The translations under genes and the position numbers were made by a program. From the NCBI RefSeq assembly GCF_014648475.1, contig NZ_BMRE01000048.1:1-64000 (forward strand): 64,000 bases of DNA, read 5' to 3'. The DNA comes from Lentzea flava (lineage in GTDB: Bacteria > Actinomycetota > Actinomycetes > Mycobacteriales > Pseudonocardiaceae). Below, piece by piece: positions 8,870 through 16,852 of the stretch; position 1 is the stretch's first letter; each line of letters begins with the position of its first letter. A model generated the notes under the pieces. That model was given only the letters and a program-made list of their open reading frames with translations, did not search any database and was not told the DNA's origin.

Positions 8870-9589
8870 ATGACCGGGCCCGAACTGCTGGTGCTGTGGG
8901 ACATCGACAACACGCTGATCTCGGCCCGCGGCTTCGGCGGGCTGATGTACCGCGAGGCGTTCCGCGCGGCGTTCGGCAGGGAGCTGAACGGTCCTGTCGA
9001 CCTCGGCGGACGCACCGAGCTGGACATCATCGCCGAGCTGCTCGGGCAGCACGGGATCGAGCACACGGAGGAGGCCGCGCAGCTGCTGGCCAACGCGCTC
9101 GCCAACTCGTTCGAGGGCCGCAGGGCCGAACTCCCCGGCCACGGCGAGGTGCTGCCGGGCGCGCTGCGGGCGCTGGAGCACTTCGCGAACGACCCGCGCG
9201 TGCACCAGGGCGTGCTGACCGCGAACCTGCCCAGCGTCGCGCGGATCAAGCTGGAGGAGTTCGGCCTCGCGCATCTCGTCGACTGGGACGTGAGCGCGTT
9301 CGGGGACGACCACGCCGACCGCGCGGAGCTGGTGACGTTCGCCCGTGCACGCGCACGGCACATCCGGCCTTTCACGGATGACGAGGTGGTGCTCATCGGC
9401 GACACCCCGCACGACGTGCACGCCGCGGTGACCTCCGGTGTGCGCCTTGTGGCCGTCGCCACCGGACGCAGCAGCGCCGAGGACCTCCGCGCGGCCGGCG
9501 CGAGGGCGGTCCTGGACGACCTCAGCGACCTCGAAGAACTGATCAGGCAGGTGTGGAGGACCGCCGCGCAGGGAAACCGCACGGCATGA
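8870..9589 (+). CDS. HAD-family hydrolase (phosphatase-like)
   Basis: A 239-residue haloacid-dehalogenase-superfamily hydrolase, probably a phosphoglycolate-phosphatase-like phosphatase. Motif I is WDIDNTLI, where the first Asp is the nucleophile and the second the acid/base. Motif II is the threonine of LTAN, and motif IV is IGDTPHD, which binds magnesium. A helical cap domain of the beta-phosphoglucomutase type lies between motifs I and II (roughly residues 20-90). The start at 8870 follows a purine-rich GGAGGGG. The stop overlaps the ATG of the next small gene (ATGA), so the two are translationally coupled. The metabolite substrate is not evident from sequence or neighbours. Confidence 0.85.
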   Translation: MTGPELLVLWDIDNTLISARGFGGLMYREAFRAAFGRELNGPVDLGGRTELDIIAELLGQHGIEHTEEAAQLLANALANSFEGRRAELPGHGEVLPGALRALEHFANDPRVHQGVLTANLPSVARIKLEEFGLAHLVDWDVSAFGDDHADRAELVTFARARARHIRPFTDDEVVLIGDTPHDVHAAVTSGVRLVAVATGRSSAEDLRAAGARAVLDDLSDLEELIRQVWRTAAQGNRTA

Positions 9590-9744
9590 ACCCCGAAGCA
9601 CCCGACGCGGACGTGCAGGAGCAGCAGCAGGAAGTCGTGCCGCAGGAGCCACCTGAGACGCCGGACGCGCCGCTGGAGGCGAACGAGGCGGACGCCTACG
9701 AGCAGCTGCAGGAAGTTCCGCTGGACGACGAGGACCGGGGCTGA
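9586..9744 (+). CDS. Small acidic protein coupled to HAD gene
   Basis: A 52-residue very acidic protein rich in Glu, Gln, Asp and Pro, ending in PLDDEDRG. It has no signal peptide or membrane span and is probably disordered. The ATG overlaps the HAD stop codon as ATGA, which argues for real translation. Similar short acidic proteins of the form PEADAxEQxxxVxxDDED are widespread in actinobacteria without assigned function. Function unknown. Confidence 0.65.
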   Translation: MNPEAPDADVQEQQQEVVPQEPPETPDAPLEANEADAYEQLQEVPLDDEDRG

Positions 9745-9787
9745 ACGGGTCTGGTCTGGCATCCGTCACAGCGTTATCGTGCGCGGC

Positions 9788-10990
9788 ATGCCCACAGCAG
9801 GCGGCCCGACAGTCAAACGGCTGTCCCAGCCGGACGCCGACATCAAACCCAAGGCCCTCGGTTTGCCCAGAGGGCGGGCGGTGATCTCGGTCTTCGGCTC
9901 CACCCAAGACATCGAGACGGATCTCGCCGCGAAGTTGTTACCGGTGCTCAGATCCGTCGTGGTGACCGCGGCCCGCAACGGCGCGGTGTTCGTCACCGAA
10001 GGAACCGACAGAGGCGTTGTCCACTTGCTGGGCATGGCTTTGCAGGCGTGCGAGCAGCGTTGGCCCGTCGTCGTCGGTGTCGCGCCCAGCAGCAAGGTGC
10101 ACGACCTCACCGAAACCTCCACCAACGGTCAGGTCGCGCTGGAACCCAACCACAGCGTCGCGGTCATCGTGCCCGGTTCGGAGTGGACGGACGCGACACC
10201 CGTGCTGTTCCGCACGATCGACGCCGTCCGGCACCGCAAGCCGGTGATCGCTCTCGTCGTCGGAGGCGAGAACGAGAAGGAGGTCGTCGACCACCTCAGC
10301 GGCGACAACCCGCTCCTGGTGCTCGCGGGGACGGGTGGCCTCGCGGACCGCATCGCGACCGGTGACCTCACGGGCGATCTCGCGGTGCTCGTGCGCAGCG
10401 GGAAGATCTTCATCGTCCACGTCGACGAGGGCGCGGGCAAGGTCGTCACCGCGCTGGAACGGTTGCTGGGCAAGGAGAAGCCCGTCAAGCCGCCGAGGAT
10501 CTGGCCCAAGGTCCGCTACCGGGCGCCGGAACCGCGGCCGCTGATCGACCCCGGTTTCGTCGTCGCGTACCCGGCGCTGGCGGACGCCATCCACGACGCC
10601 AACGCCGTTGTCGCCCCGGCGTTCCACGAGCTCGACGCGCAGGCCGACGTCGAGCAGAACCGCTACCGGCTGATGGCGGTGCTGGCGATCGGCGGCGGGC
10701 TGACCACAACGGTGTTCGGCGCGCTGCAGACGTGGCTCAAGGACACGCCGTGGCCAGGAGTCCTCGTCGTGGCCGGCGGTGCGTTCGCGGCGGCCATCAC
10801 GATCGTGGCGCGCAAGCGGGAGTCGCTCGACAAGTACCTCACCGCGCGATCTCGCGCGGAACGGTTGCGGGCCCTGTACTTCGCCCACCTCGCCGCCCCG
10901 GCGCCCGCCACGGAGGAGGAGCGGCAGGACAAGGTGGCCGATCTGGAAGCCGCGGTCAGCGACCGCAAGCACGAGGTGGTCAGGACGTGA
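9788..10990 (+). CDS. SLOG (LSDAT-type) sensor fused to SLATT 2TM domain
   Basis: A 400-residue two-part protein. Residues 30-230 form an LSDAT-type SLOG domain, a Rossmannoid fold predicted to bind a nucleotide-derived ligand: AVISVFGSTQ opens it, then GAVFVTEGTDRGV, and GGENEK with LAGTGGLAD, the hallmarks also seen at the N-terminus of TRPM channels. Residues 290-350 hold two membrane spans followed by basic KRESLDKYL, matching the SLATT (DUF4231-like) 2TM effector. Published comparative genomics predicts that SLOG domains sense a nucleotide signal and SLATT domains form a pore in conflict systems. A TATCGT -10 element lies 7 bases before the ATG, so the mRNA may be leaderless. A second SLATT gene overlaps the 3' end. 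Confidence 0.8.
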   Translation: MPTAGGPTVKRLSQPDADIKPKALGLPRGRAVISVFGSTQDIETDLAAKLLPVLRSVVVTAARNGAVFVTEGTDRGVVHLLGMALQACEQRWPVVVGVAPSSKVHDLTETSTNGQVALEPNHSVAVIVPGSEWTDATPVLFRTIDAVRHRKPVIALVVGGENEKEVVDHLSGDNPLLVLAGTGGLADRIATGDLTGDLAVLVRSGKIFIVHVDEGAGKVVTALERLLGKEKPVKPPRIWPKVRYRAPEPRPLIDPGFVVAYPALADAIHDANAVVAPAFHELDAQADVEQNRYRLMAVLAIGGGLTTTVFGALQTWLKDTPWPGVLVVAGGAFAAAITIVARKRESLDKYLTARSRAERLRALYFAHLAAPAPATEEERQDKVADLEAAVSDRKHEVVRT

Positions 10991-11403
10991 GCGACAAGCA
11001 GAGGCAGGCGCAGTTCGTCGAGGCGTACCTGCGCCACCGCTTCCAGGACCGCCTGGACCACTTCGAACGCGGCCGCAAGCGGTACTCCAGCGCTCGCACG
11101 TGGACGGTCGCGATCTCGGCCGCCCTCTTCATCGCCGCGGCCGCCGCGGCAGCCGTGGGGATGGCGGACGGGCCGCGCAGGGCGTTGTGGGGCTTCGCCG
11201 CCACGACGCTGGCCGCACTGGCCACCGCGGTGTCGCTCTACGAGGCCACGTTCGGATTCCGCCGCCTGGCGCGGGAGAACGCCACCACTTCCGTTGCGCT
11301 GCAACGTCTCGCGGTGGACGGTCCCACGCCCGACGACGTGGACGACGAAAGGCTCGTCGCATTTGTGACCGAAGTGGAGTCGGTGCTGCGGTACGGCCGG
11401 TGA
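10987..11403 (+). CDS. SLATT (DUF4231-like) 2TM protein, partner of SLOG gene
   Basis: A 138-residue membrane protein whose GTG start overlaps the upstream stop (GTGA), so it is coupled to the SLOG protein. An N-terminal helical segment (FVEAYLRHRFQDRLDHFE) leads to two membrane spans, about residues 39-61 and 67-92, then a conserved-looking amphipathic helix and a C-terminal acidic region. This is the SLATT layout: helix, two transmembrane helices, helix. It probably forms hetero-oligomers with the SLATT tail of the upstream protein. In the published model SLATT subunits open a membrane pore when the sensor detects its ligand, causing dormancy or death of an infected cell. That role is predicted, not proven. 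Confidence 0.75.
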   Translation: MSDKQRQAQFVEAYLRHRFQDRLDHFERGRKRYSSARTWTVAISAALFIAAAAAAAVGMADGPRRALWGFAATTLAALATAVSLYEATFGFRRLARENATTSVALQRLAVDGPTPDDVDDERLVAFVTEVESVLRYGR

Positions 11404-11414
11404 CGCGAATTCCT

Positions 11415-11440
11415 GGCAACAATCGATCAAGATTGCTGCC
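11415..11440 (+). terminator. Hairpin terminator after SLOG/SLATT pair
   Basis: A 10-bp stem with one G-U pair (11415-11424 with 11431-11440) and a 6-base loop starts 12 bases after the SLATT stop codon. It would end the two-gene transcript. Confidence 0.55.
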
Positions 11441-11574
11441 GGGAAAACGCTTTCTGGCTTTGCCGGACCGGTTAACGCGCTGTGGGTGGTCGATTACGGA
11501 AAGCACTAGATCTGGTGTTTCCGGCAACCCGTTGTCATGATGACCTCATCCCCCGATGCGGAAGCAGGCACGAC

Positions 11575-11775
11575 ATGACTTGGGCGCGTCCCGCGATCGC
11601 CGAGCCGGAAACCGGCACCTTCGCCGAGGCCAAGGCTCTGGAAAAGGAGCACAGCACGATTCAGAACAGCAAGGCGGCACGGACCGTGGCCTGTCACGCC
11701 ACGGACGCGCTCGACTGCGCTGACCTGCTCGAAATGCTGGGACTCACCGCTGCGGACGGCAAGGTCCGGGCGTAG
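11575..11775 (+). CDS. Small hypothetical protein (66 aa)
   Basis: A 66-residue soluble protein starting at ATG 11575. Its C-terminal half, ATDALDCADLLEMLGL, resembles a short motif found in many small actinomycete proteins of unknown function. It has one cysteine in that motif and another just before it, and no membrane span. The last 82 bases overlap tail to tail with the DUF2306 gene on the other strand. Codon choice is G/C-rich at third positions. The gene is plausible rather than certain. Confidence 0.5.
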   Translation: MTWARPAIAEPETGTFAEAKALEKEHSTIQNSKAARTVACHATDALDCADLLEMLGLTAADGKVRA

Positions 11776-12386
11776 CCCCGCGACTGGATCCACCACTCGG
11801 CCACCAGCAGGTTCACCACGAACGACAGCCAGTTCGCGGTGGCGAAGACCAGCAGTCCCGCGGCTTCGTCGGCCGGGGACACCAGGGCGCCGAGAGCAAG
11901 GCCCCACAACCGGCCGGTCACGGCGGCGCCGGTGAGGGCGAAACCGCGGATCATCCAGATGCGGTGTTCGCCGAACCTGCGCTGCCGTGCGGTCCGCAGC
12001 CCCTGCACGGCGCTGACGAACCACAGCGCCGACAGCACCGTCAGCGGTCCCGACGTCGCCAGCCCGTAGAGCGACAGCTGGGCGCACACGAGGCCGAGCA
12101 GGGACGACGGAAGCACCGCGCCGAAGTAGACGCGGCCCATCACCCGGTGCACCCGCGGATGCCGGGCGCGCAGACCCGGCCAGAACTGCGAGACACCCGT
12201 CAGGATCGCCACTGTTCCGGTGAAGACGTGTGCGACCAGCAGGCCGTAGTGAACCGGCCCGTGCAGTGCGGGCCTGGCCTGACTCATGTCCAGCGTGACG
12301 TACGCGCTCGCGGCGAAGATCGTTATCGCGACGCAGACCGCTCCGGACACCGCCAACCAGGCGACATACCCCCGAGAAGTTTTCAT
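11694..12386 (-). CDS. DUF2306-type multispanning membrane protein
   Basis: A 230-residue integral membrane protein with about six hydrophobic spans. HPRVHRVMGRVYF near residue 78 is the signature of the DUF2306 family, and GEHRIWMIRGFAL lies in a later loop. The family is conserved in bacteria; the histidines suggest haem or metal contact, but no activity is established. The last 30 residues, a Ser-rich stretch after GYART, overlap the opposite-strand small gene and look unconserved, so the functional protein may end near position 11775. No operon partner is evident. Confidence 0.75.
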   Translation of the reverse strand: MKTSRGYVAWLAVSGAVCVAITIFAASAYVTLDMSQARPALHGPVHYGLLVAHVFTGTVAILTGVSQFWPGLRARHPRVHRVMGRVYFGAVLPSSLLGLVCAQLSLYGLATSGPLTVLSALWFVSAVQGLRTARQRRFGEHRIWMIRGFALTGAAVTGRLWGLALGALVSPADEAAGLLVFATANWLSFVVNLLVAEWWIQSRGYARTLPSAAVSPSISSRSAQSSASVA

Positions 12387-12476
12387 GCCGCAAGGCTGTC
12401 AACGACGTCACTCGATTGCGCTGGTGTGCGCCCCCGAGCAGGCGGTGGGGTGCGCCCTACTGGGATGATGGCGCTC

Positions 12477-12692
12477 ATGCGGACGGTGGAGATCTCCGAA
12501 GAGCCGATCAGGCTAGGGCAGTTCCTCAAGCTGGCTGCGCTGGCCGAGGACGGCGTGCACGCCAAGGAGCTGATCGAGGACGGGGAAGTCCACGTCAACG
12601 GCTCTGTGGAGCTGCGCCGCGGTGCGCAGCTGCGCGACGGCGACGTGGTGGTCGTCGAGGGTGAGGAAGTGCGCATTTCCGTTCGGCGGTAA
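12477..12692 (+). CDS. S4-domain RNA-binding protein (YbcJ-like)
   Basis: A 71-residue single-domain S4 protein. The pattern IRLGQFLKLAALAEDG, ELIEDGEVHVNG, LRDGDVVVV covers the whole alpha-L motif known from ribosomal protein S4, RluB and YbcJ, which binds structured RNA. The likely start is ATG 12477; two more in-frame ATGs lie at 12465 and 12468, and none has a clear Shine-Dalgarno, so the mRNA may be leaderless. Its target is probably rRNA or tRNA. Confidence 0.8.
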   Translation: MRTVEISEEPIRLGQFLKLAALAEDGVHAKELIEDGEVHVNGSVELRRGAQLRDGDVVVVEGEEVRISVRR

Positions 12693-13057
12693 CACATTGC
12701 TCCGTTCGGCGGTAAGCGTATGCACAAACGCAGACGATCTCACCAGGGTCTGAAGACCTCTTCTGAACGATTCCCGCCAGTCATACGTAACCTTTATGTC
12801 CCTTGTGGACACGTGGAATCGTCTTGCGGGACTGCGGTTTCCAGACGGTGAGACGCGCGTCACGTCCAGTCTGCGGGCAGCGGAGAAACTTTTTTCCTGA
12901 GCCTGTAACGCGGATGCCGGGACGGGCGAATCACCGGTTGCGAGCTTCGGCCGCCGAGCCTGAAAGAGGCGTTGCCGGAGTTCGACGATTCAAGGTCCTC
13001 GGGGTGACCTGCGTACGTGCACGTCCGGAATCGCCTGAGCCGGGGAGATCAGAAACG
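12693..13057 (+). other. 365-base leader and promoter region of polysaccharide operon
   Basis: No gene is visible here. The segment holds the promoter region and probably a long 5' untranslated region of the operon starting at 13058. It includes an AT-richer patch around 12780-12800 with a GTAACC motif, a TTTTTT run near 12888, a short GAAAG-loop hairpin near 12960, and the GGGGAG Shine-Dalgarno just before the start. I could not match it to a known riboswitch. Confidence 0.4.
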
Positions 13058-14551
13058 ATGAGTGAGCAGGTCCGTGCTGCCCGTGACGTCGACGGGTTGC
13101 ACTCCACGCTCAATCCGCTGTCCGAACACAGACAGACACACCCACCAGTTGCCCGCTGGGAGAGCCGCTACCGCTACGCCGTGATCACCGCCGACGTGCT
13201 GACCGTTGCCCTGGTCGTCGTCGCCGTCGGTGCGATCATGAGCATGCGCCACGCCGCGTTCGGCCCGCTTTCCCTTGTCCTGCTGGATCTGCTCACCGTG
13301 GTCGTCGTCGTGGGCTCGCTCGCGATCAACCGCGTGTGGACGCCCGCGGTGCTCGGTCAGGGGGCCGAGGAGTTCCGAAGACTCGGCCGGGGTTTGTTCG
13401 GTGCCGTCGTGGCGCTCGGTCTCGGAGCGCTCGCGGTCGACATCCCCGGCGCCCGTCTGTGGGTCTTCGTCGTAGTTCCCGCGATCGCCCTGGTCGCGTT
13501 CCCCATGCGCTACCTCCTGCGCCGCCCGCTGCACCGCGGCCGCAGTGAAGGTCGCTTCCTGCTCTCGGTCCTCGCCGCCGGCAACCTGGACACGGTCGAG
13601 GACCTCATCCACCGCACCAGGCGCGTCGCCCACCTGGGCTGGCGCGTCGACGCCATCTGCACCATCGACGGCCGCGGCCGCTCGGGCACCGAGGTCGACG
13701 GCGTGCCCGTCGTCGGCCAGCTGCGCGAGCTCGCCGACCACGTCCGCCGCGGCGGTTACCGCATCGTCGCCGTGACACCCGACGCCTACTGGACGCCGCG
13801 CCGCCTGCAGCAGCTCGCCTGGGCCCTCGAGGGTTCCGGCGCCGAGATGGTCGTCTCGCCCGGTCTGATGGAGGTCGCGGGACCCCGTCTGCACATGAGC
13901 GCCGTGCTCGGCATGCCCCTGCTGCGGGTGAGCGAACCGGCTCTGAGCGGCTTCCGCCGTCTCGTCAAGGAAGTCGTCGACCGCGTGGGTGCCTTCCTGC
14001 TCCTGATCCTGCTGGCGCCACTGATGTTCGCCGTCGCCGCGTTCGTGATGATCGACAGCCGCGGTCCCGTGTTCTACCGCCAGAAGCGGGTCGGCAAGGG
14101 CGGTCAGCCGTTCACGATCATCAAGTTCCGCACCATGGTCACCAACGCCGACGCGTTGCGCGCCAGGCTCGCCGCCGCCAACGAGGGCCACGGCCTGCTG
14201 TTCAAGATGAAGAAGGACCCGCGCATCACCAAGGTCGGCTCGTTCCTGCGCCGCTACTCGATCGACGAGCTGCCCCAGCTGTTCAACGTCCTTTCGGGCA
14301 GCATGTCGCTCGTCGGCCCCCGCCCGCCGTTGCCGGAGGAGACCGCGAAGTACTCCTCGGACGTGCGGCGCCGCCTTCTCGTGAAGCCCGGTTTGACTGG
14401 TTTGTGGCAGGTGAGCGGACGCAGCGATCTCTCGTGGGAGGAGTCGGTGCGCCTCGACCTGCGCTACGTCGAGGACTGGTCGCTCGCCCTCGACGCCGTG
14501 ATCTTGTGGAAGACCTTCCGCGCCGTCTTCGGCGGCCAGGGGGCCTACTGA
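13058..14551 (+). CDS. Polyprenyl-phosphate sugar-phosphate transferase (initiating enzyme)
   Basis: A 497-residue polyisoprenyl-phosphate hexose-1-phosphate transferase of the WbaP/CpsE type. It transfers the first sugar phosphate from a nucleotide sugar to undecaprenyl phosphate at the inner face of the membrane, starting the repeat unit. The N-terminal 150 residues contain four or five membrane spans. A CoA-binding-like Rossmann domain follows (about 170-280). The catalytic C-terminal domain opens with a membrane helix near residue 310 and carries KFRTM, ELPQLFNVL, SLVGPRPPLP and PGLTGLWQVSGR. The ATG at 13058 follows GGGGAGAT. It is the first gene of a tight operon; the next start overlaps its stop (TGATG). 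Confidence 0.92.
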   Translation: MSEQVRAARDVDGLHSTLNPLSEHRQTHPPVARWESRYRYAVITADVLTVALVVVAVGAIMSMRHAAFGPLSLVLLDLLTVVVVVGSLAINRVWTPAVLGQGAEEFRRLGRGLFGAVVALGLGALAVDIPGARLWVFVVVPAIALVAFPMRYLLRRPLHRGRSEGRFLLSVLAAGNLDTVEDLIHRTRRVAHLGWRVDAICTIDGRGRSGTEVDGVPVVGQLRELADHVRRGGYRIVAVTPDAYWTPRRLQQLAWALEGSGAEMVVSPGLMEVAGPRLHMSAVLGMPLLRVSEPALSGFRRLVKEVVDRVGAFLLLILLAPLMFAVAAFVMIDSRGPVFYRQKRVGKGGQPFTIIKFRTMVTNADALRARLAAANEGHGLLFKMKKDPRITKVGSFLRRYSIDELPQLFNVLSGSMSLVGPRPPLPEETAKYSSDVRRRLLVKPGLTGLWQVSGRSDLSWEESVRLDLRYVEDWSLALDAVILWKTFRAVFGGQGAY

Positions 14552-15588
14552 TGGAGAAGACTCCTGTGATTGGCATCGCCGTCATCGGGGCCGGGTACTG
14601 GGGGCCGAACCTCGTTCGCAACGCCCAGGCCACGCCCTCGCTGCGCCTGCGCTACCTGTGCGACCTCGACGTGGAGAAGGCCCGGCGCGTGCTGGGGGAG
14701 TACTCGACGGTCCGCGCCACCGCGTCGCTGGACGAGGTGCTCGCCGACCCCGAGGTGCACGCGGTCGCCATCGCGACCCCCGCGGCCACCCACCTGCCCG
14801 TCGCCATGGCGGCGCTGGAGGCCGGCAAGCACGTCCTGGTCGAGAAGCCGCTCGCGGCGAACTTCGAAGACGGCCGCAAGCTCGTGGAGACCGCGGAACA
14901 GCGCGGCCTCACGCTGATGCTGGACCACACGTTCGCCTACACCTCGGCCGTGCAGCACCTGCGCAAGATCATCCGCGGTGGCGAGATCGGCGACATCCAG
15001 TACATCGACTCGGTGCGCATCAACCTCGGCCTGGTGCAGCCGGACGTGGACGTGCTGTGGGACCTCGCCCCGCACGACCTGTCGATCTTCGAGGCGATCC
15101 TGCCCGACGACGTCACCCCGGTGGAGGTCGCCGCGCACGGCTCCGACCCGATCGGCGCGGGCGTCGCGTGCGTCGGCCACCTGACGGTGCGGCTGTCCAA
15201 CGGGGCGATCACGCACGTGCACGTCAACTGGCTGTCGCCGACGAAGATCCGCACGATGGTCATCGGCGGTTCGCAGCGCACGGTCGTCTGGGACGACAAC
15301 AACCCGGCGCAGCGACTGTCCATTTACGACCGCGGGGTCGACCGTTCGGAGGAGCAGCAGAAGATCTCCTACCGCACCGGCGACATGGTGGCGCCGGCGC
15401 TGGTGGAACGCGAGGCGCTGCGCACGATGATGGCGGAGTTCGCCGCCTCCATCACCGAAAAGCGCCCGCCCCTGACCGACGGCCGCGCGGGTCTGCGCGT
15501 GCTGGCCGTGCTGGAGGCGGCGTCGGAGTCGCTGCGCTCCGGCGGAGTTTTCGTTCCCGTTCAACAAGTGGAAAGCAAGGTGTCCTGA
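14551..15588 (+). CDS. Gfo/Idh/MocA family nucleotide-sugar dehydrogenase (WlbA/WbpB-like)
   Basis: A 345-residue NAD-dependent oxidoreductase. The N-terminal Rossmann motif GAGYWG (13-18) and EKP (98-100), with the catalytic lysine 99, place it in the Gfo/Idh/MocA family. DHTFAYTSAVQ and DLAPHDLSIFEAIL are typical of enzymes oxidising C3 of UDP-N-acetylglucosaminuronic acid (WlbA/WbpB). With the aminotransferase at 23569 and the acetyltransferase at 24645 it would make a 2,3-diacetamido-2,3-dideoxy-uronic acid. That substrate assignment is inference from the trio. Start and stop overlap both neighbours as TGATG, so translation is coupled. Confidence 0.85.
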   Translation: MEKTPVIGIAVIGAGYWGPNLVRNAQATPSLRLRYLCDLDVEKARRVLGEYSTVRATASLDEVLADPEVHAVAIATPAATHLPVAMAALEAGKHVLVEKPLAANFEDGRKLVETAEQRGLTLMLDHTFAYTSAVQHLRKIIRGGEIGDIQYIDSVRINLGLVQPDVDVLWDLAPHDLSIFEAILPDDVTPVEVAAHGSDPIGAGVACVGHLTVRLSNGAITHVHVNWLSPTKIRTMVIGGSQRTVVWDDNNPAQRLSIYDRGVDRSEEQQKISYRTGDMVAPALVEREALRTMMAEFAASITEKRPPLTDGRAGLRVLAVLEAASESLRSGGVFVPVQQVESKVS

Positions 15589-16577
15589 TGTCGGCCCAGA
15601 ATGATCCGGCGCAGCCGATCACCGGCCAGCGCGCCCTCGTCACCGGTGGCGCGGGCACGATCGGGTCGTCGGTGGTGGACCAGCTCGTCGAGGCGGGCGC
15701 GACCGAGGTCGTCGTGCTCGACAACTTCGTGCGCGGCCGCCGGCAGAACCTGGCCTCCGCGCTGGAGTCCGGTGTCGTGCGCATCGTCGAGGGCGACATC
15801 AACGACAAGGCGCTCGTCCGCGAGCTGACCGAGGGCATCGACCTCGTCTTCCACCTCGCCGCCATCCGGATCACCCAGTGCGCGGAGGAACCGCGCCTCG
15901 CGCTGGAGTGCCTGGTCGACGGCACGTTCACGGTCATCGAGGCCGCCGCGGCCGCCGGCGTGAAGAAGGTCATCGCGTCGTCGTCCGCGTCGGTGTACGG
16001 CCTCGCCGAGCAGTTCCCGACCACCGAGCGGCACCACCCGTACAACAACGACACCTTCTACGGCGCCGCGAAGGCGTTCAACGAGGGAATGCTGCGCAGC
16101 TTCAAGGCCATGTACGACCTCGACTACGTGGCGCTGCGCTACTTCAACGTGTACGGCCCGCGGATGGACGTCCACGGCCTGTACACCGAGGTGCTCATCC
16201 GGTGGATGGAGCGCATCGCCGACGGCAAGTCCCCGCTGATCTTCGGTGACGGGGCGCAGACGATGGACTTCGTGCACGTGCACGACATCGCCCGCGCGAA
16301 CATCCTCGCCGCCAAGGCCCCGGTGACCGACACGGTGTACAACATCGCGTCCAGCAAGGAGACCTCGCTCAAGGAGCTCGCCCTCGCGTTGCTTGCCGCG
16401 ATGGACTCCGACCTGCCGCTGGAGCACGGCCCCGAGCGCAAGGTGAACGGCGTGACCCGCCGGCTCGCCGACATCAGCGCCGCGGCCACCGACCTCGGGT
16501 GGAAGCCCGAGATCGAGATGGACGGCGGGCTGCGCGACCTCGTCGCGTGGTGGCGCGCCGAGAAGCAGAACGCGTAG
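15588..16577 (+). CDS. NAD-dependent nucleotide-sugar epimerase/dehydratase (SDR)
   Basis: A 329-residue extended SDR enzyme. TGGAGTIG (19-26) binds NAD. The catalytic site is seen in SSSASVYG (Ser near 133) and YGAAK (Tyr158, Lys162). RYFNVYGPRMD and the FGDGAQTMDFVHVHDIA segment are typical of GalE/WbpP-like UDP-sugar 4-epimerases and related 4,6-dehydratases. It interconverts or modifies a UDP sugar for the polymer; the exact reaction cannot be fixed from sequence. It starts inside the upstream stop (TGATG). A 275-base region of hairpin repeats separates it from the next gene. Confidence 0.85.
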   Translation: MSAQNDPAQPITGQRALVTGGAGTIGSSVVDQLVEAGATEVVVLDNFVRGRRQNLASALESGVVRIVEGDINDKALVRELTEGIDLVFHLAAIRITQCAEEPRLALECLVDGTFTVIEAAAAAGVKKVIASSSASVYGLAEQFPTTERHHPYNNDTFYGAAKAFNEGMLRSFKAMYDLDYVALRYFNVYGPRMDVHGLYTEVLIRWMERIADGKSPLIFGDGAQTMDFVHVHDIARANILAAKAPVTDTVYNIASSKETSLKELALALLAAMDSDLPLEHGPERKVNGVTRRLADISAAATDLGWKPEIEMDGGLRDLVAWWRAEKQNA

Positions 16578-16590
16578 CACCGCAAGGCCG

Positions 16591-16826
16591 CGTCCGCGGT
16601 GCCCGCTGGCTCTTCGGGGGTCGGCGGGCACCGCGGCCGCACTCCAGTAGTTGCGGTCGCGGTGCTCGCTGGCTCGTCTGGGTCGGTGTGTTCCGTGGTC
16701 GTGCCGCAGAAGTTGCGTCCGCGGTGCCCGCTGGCTCTTCGGGGGTCGGCGGGCACCGCGGCCGCACTCCAGAAGCCGCGGCGCGGCGTCCGCTGACACC
16801 CCCAGGTCGGCGTGGCGCCGCGCCGC
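16591..16826 (+). repeat. Four tandem ~62-bp hairpin units
   Basis: Four related units start at about 16596, 16659, 16721 and 16783 (spacing 62-63 bp). Units 1 and 3 contain an exact 57-bp duplicate (16591-16647 and 16716-16772) with an 11-bp perfect stem, GCGGTGCCCGC against GCGGGCACCGC. Unit 4 carries a different 11-bp stem (16778-16788 with 16816-16826). Unit 2 is diverged. They fill most of the gap between the epimerase and aminotransferase genes and may act as transcription attenuators or be remnants of local duplication. Confidence 0.8.
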
Positions 16827-16852
16827 AACCCCCACAGATCGAGGTACAGCAA

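Noticed and set aside
8834..9907. Upstream extension of the SDR frame to 819 codons
   Set aside because: The extension runs antisense through the HAD gene and lacks conserved sequence; the ATG at 8833 gives the family N-terminus.
12693..13057. Cyclic-di-AMP (ydaO) or cyclic-di-GMP riboswitch
   Set aside because: A few G/C-rich blocks and a GAAAG loop are suggestive, but I could not lay out the conserved cores of either class, so I list it only as a leader.
16591..16826. CRISPR-like array
   Set aside because: Units contain no unique spacers of constant size, the repeat holds the whole period, and no cas genes are near.
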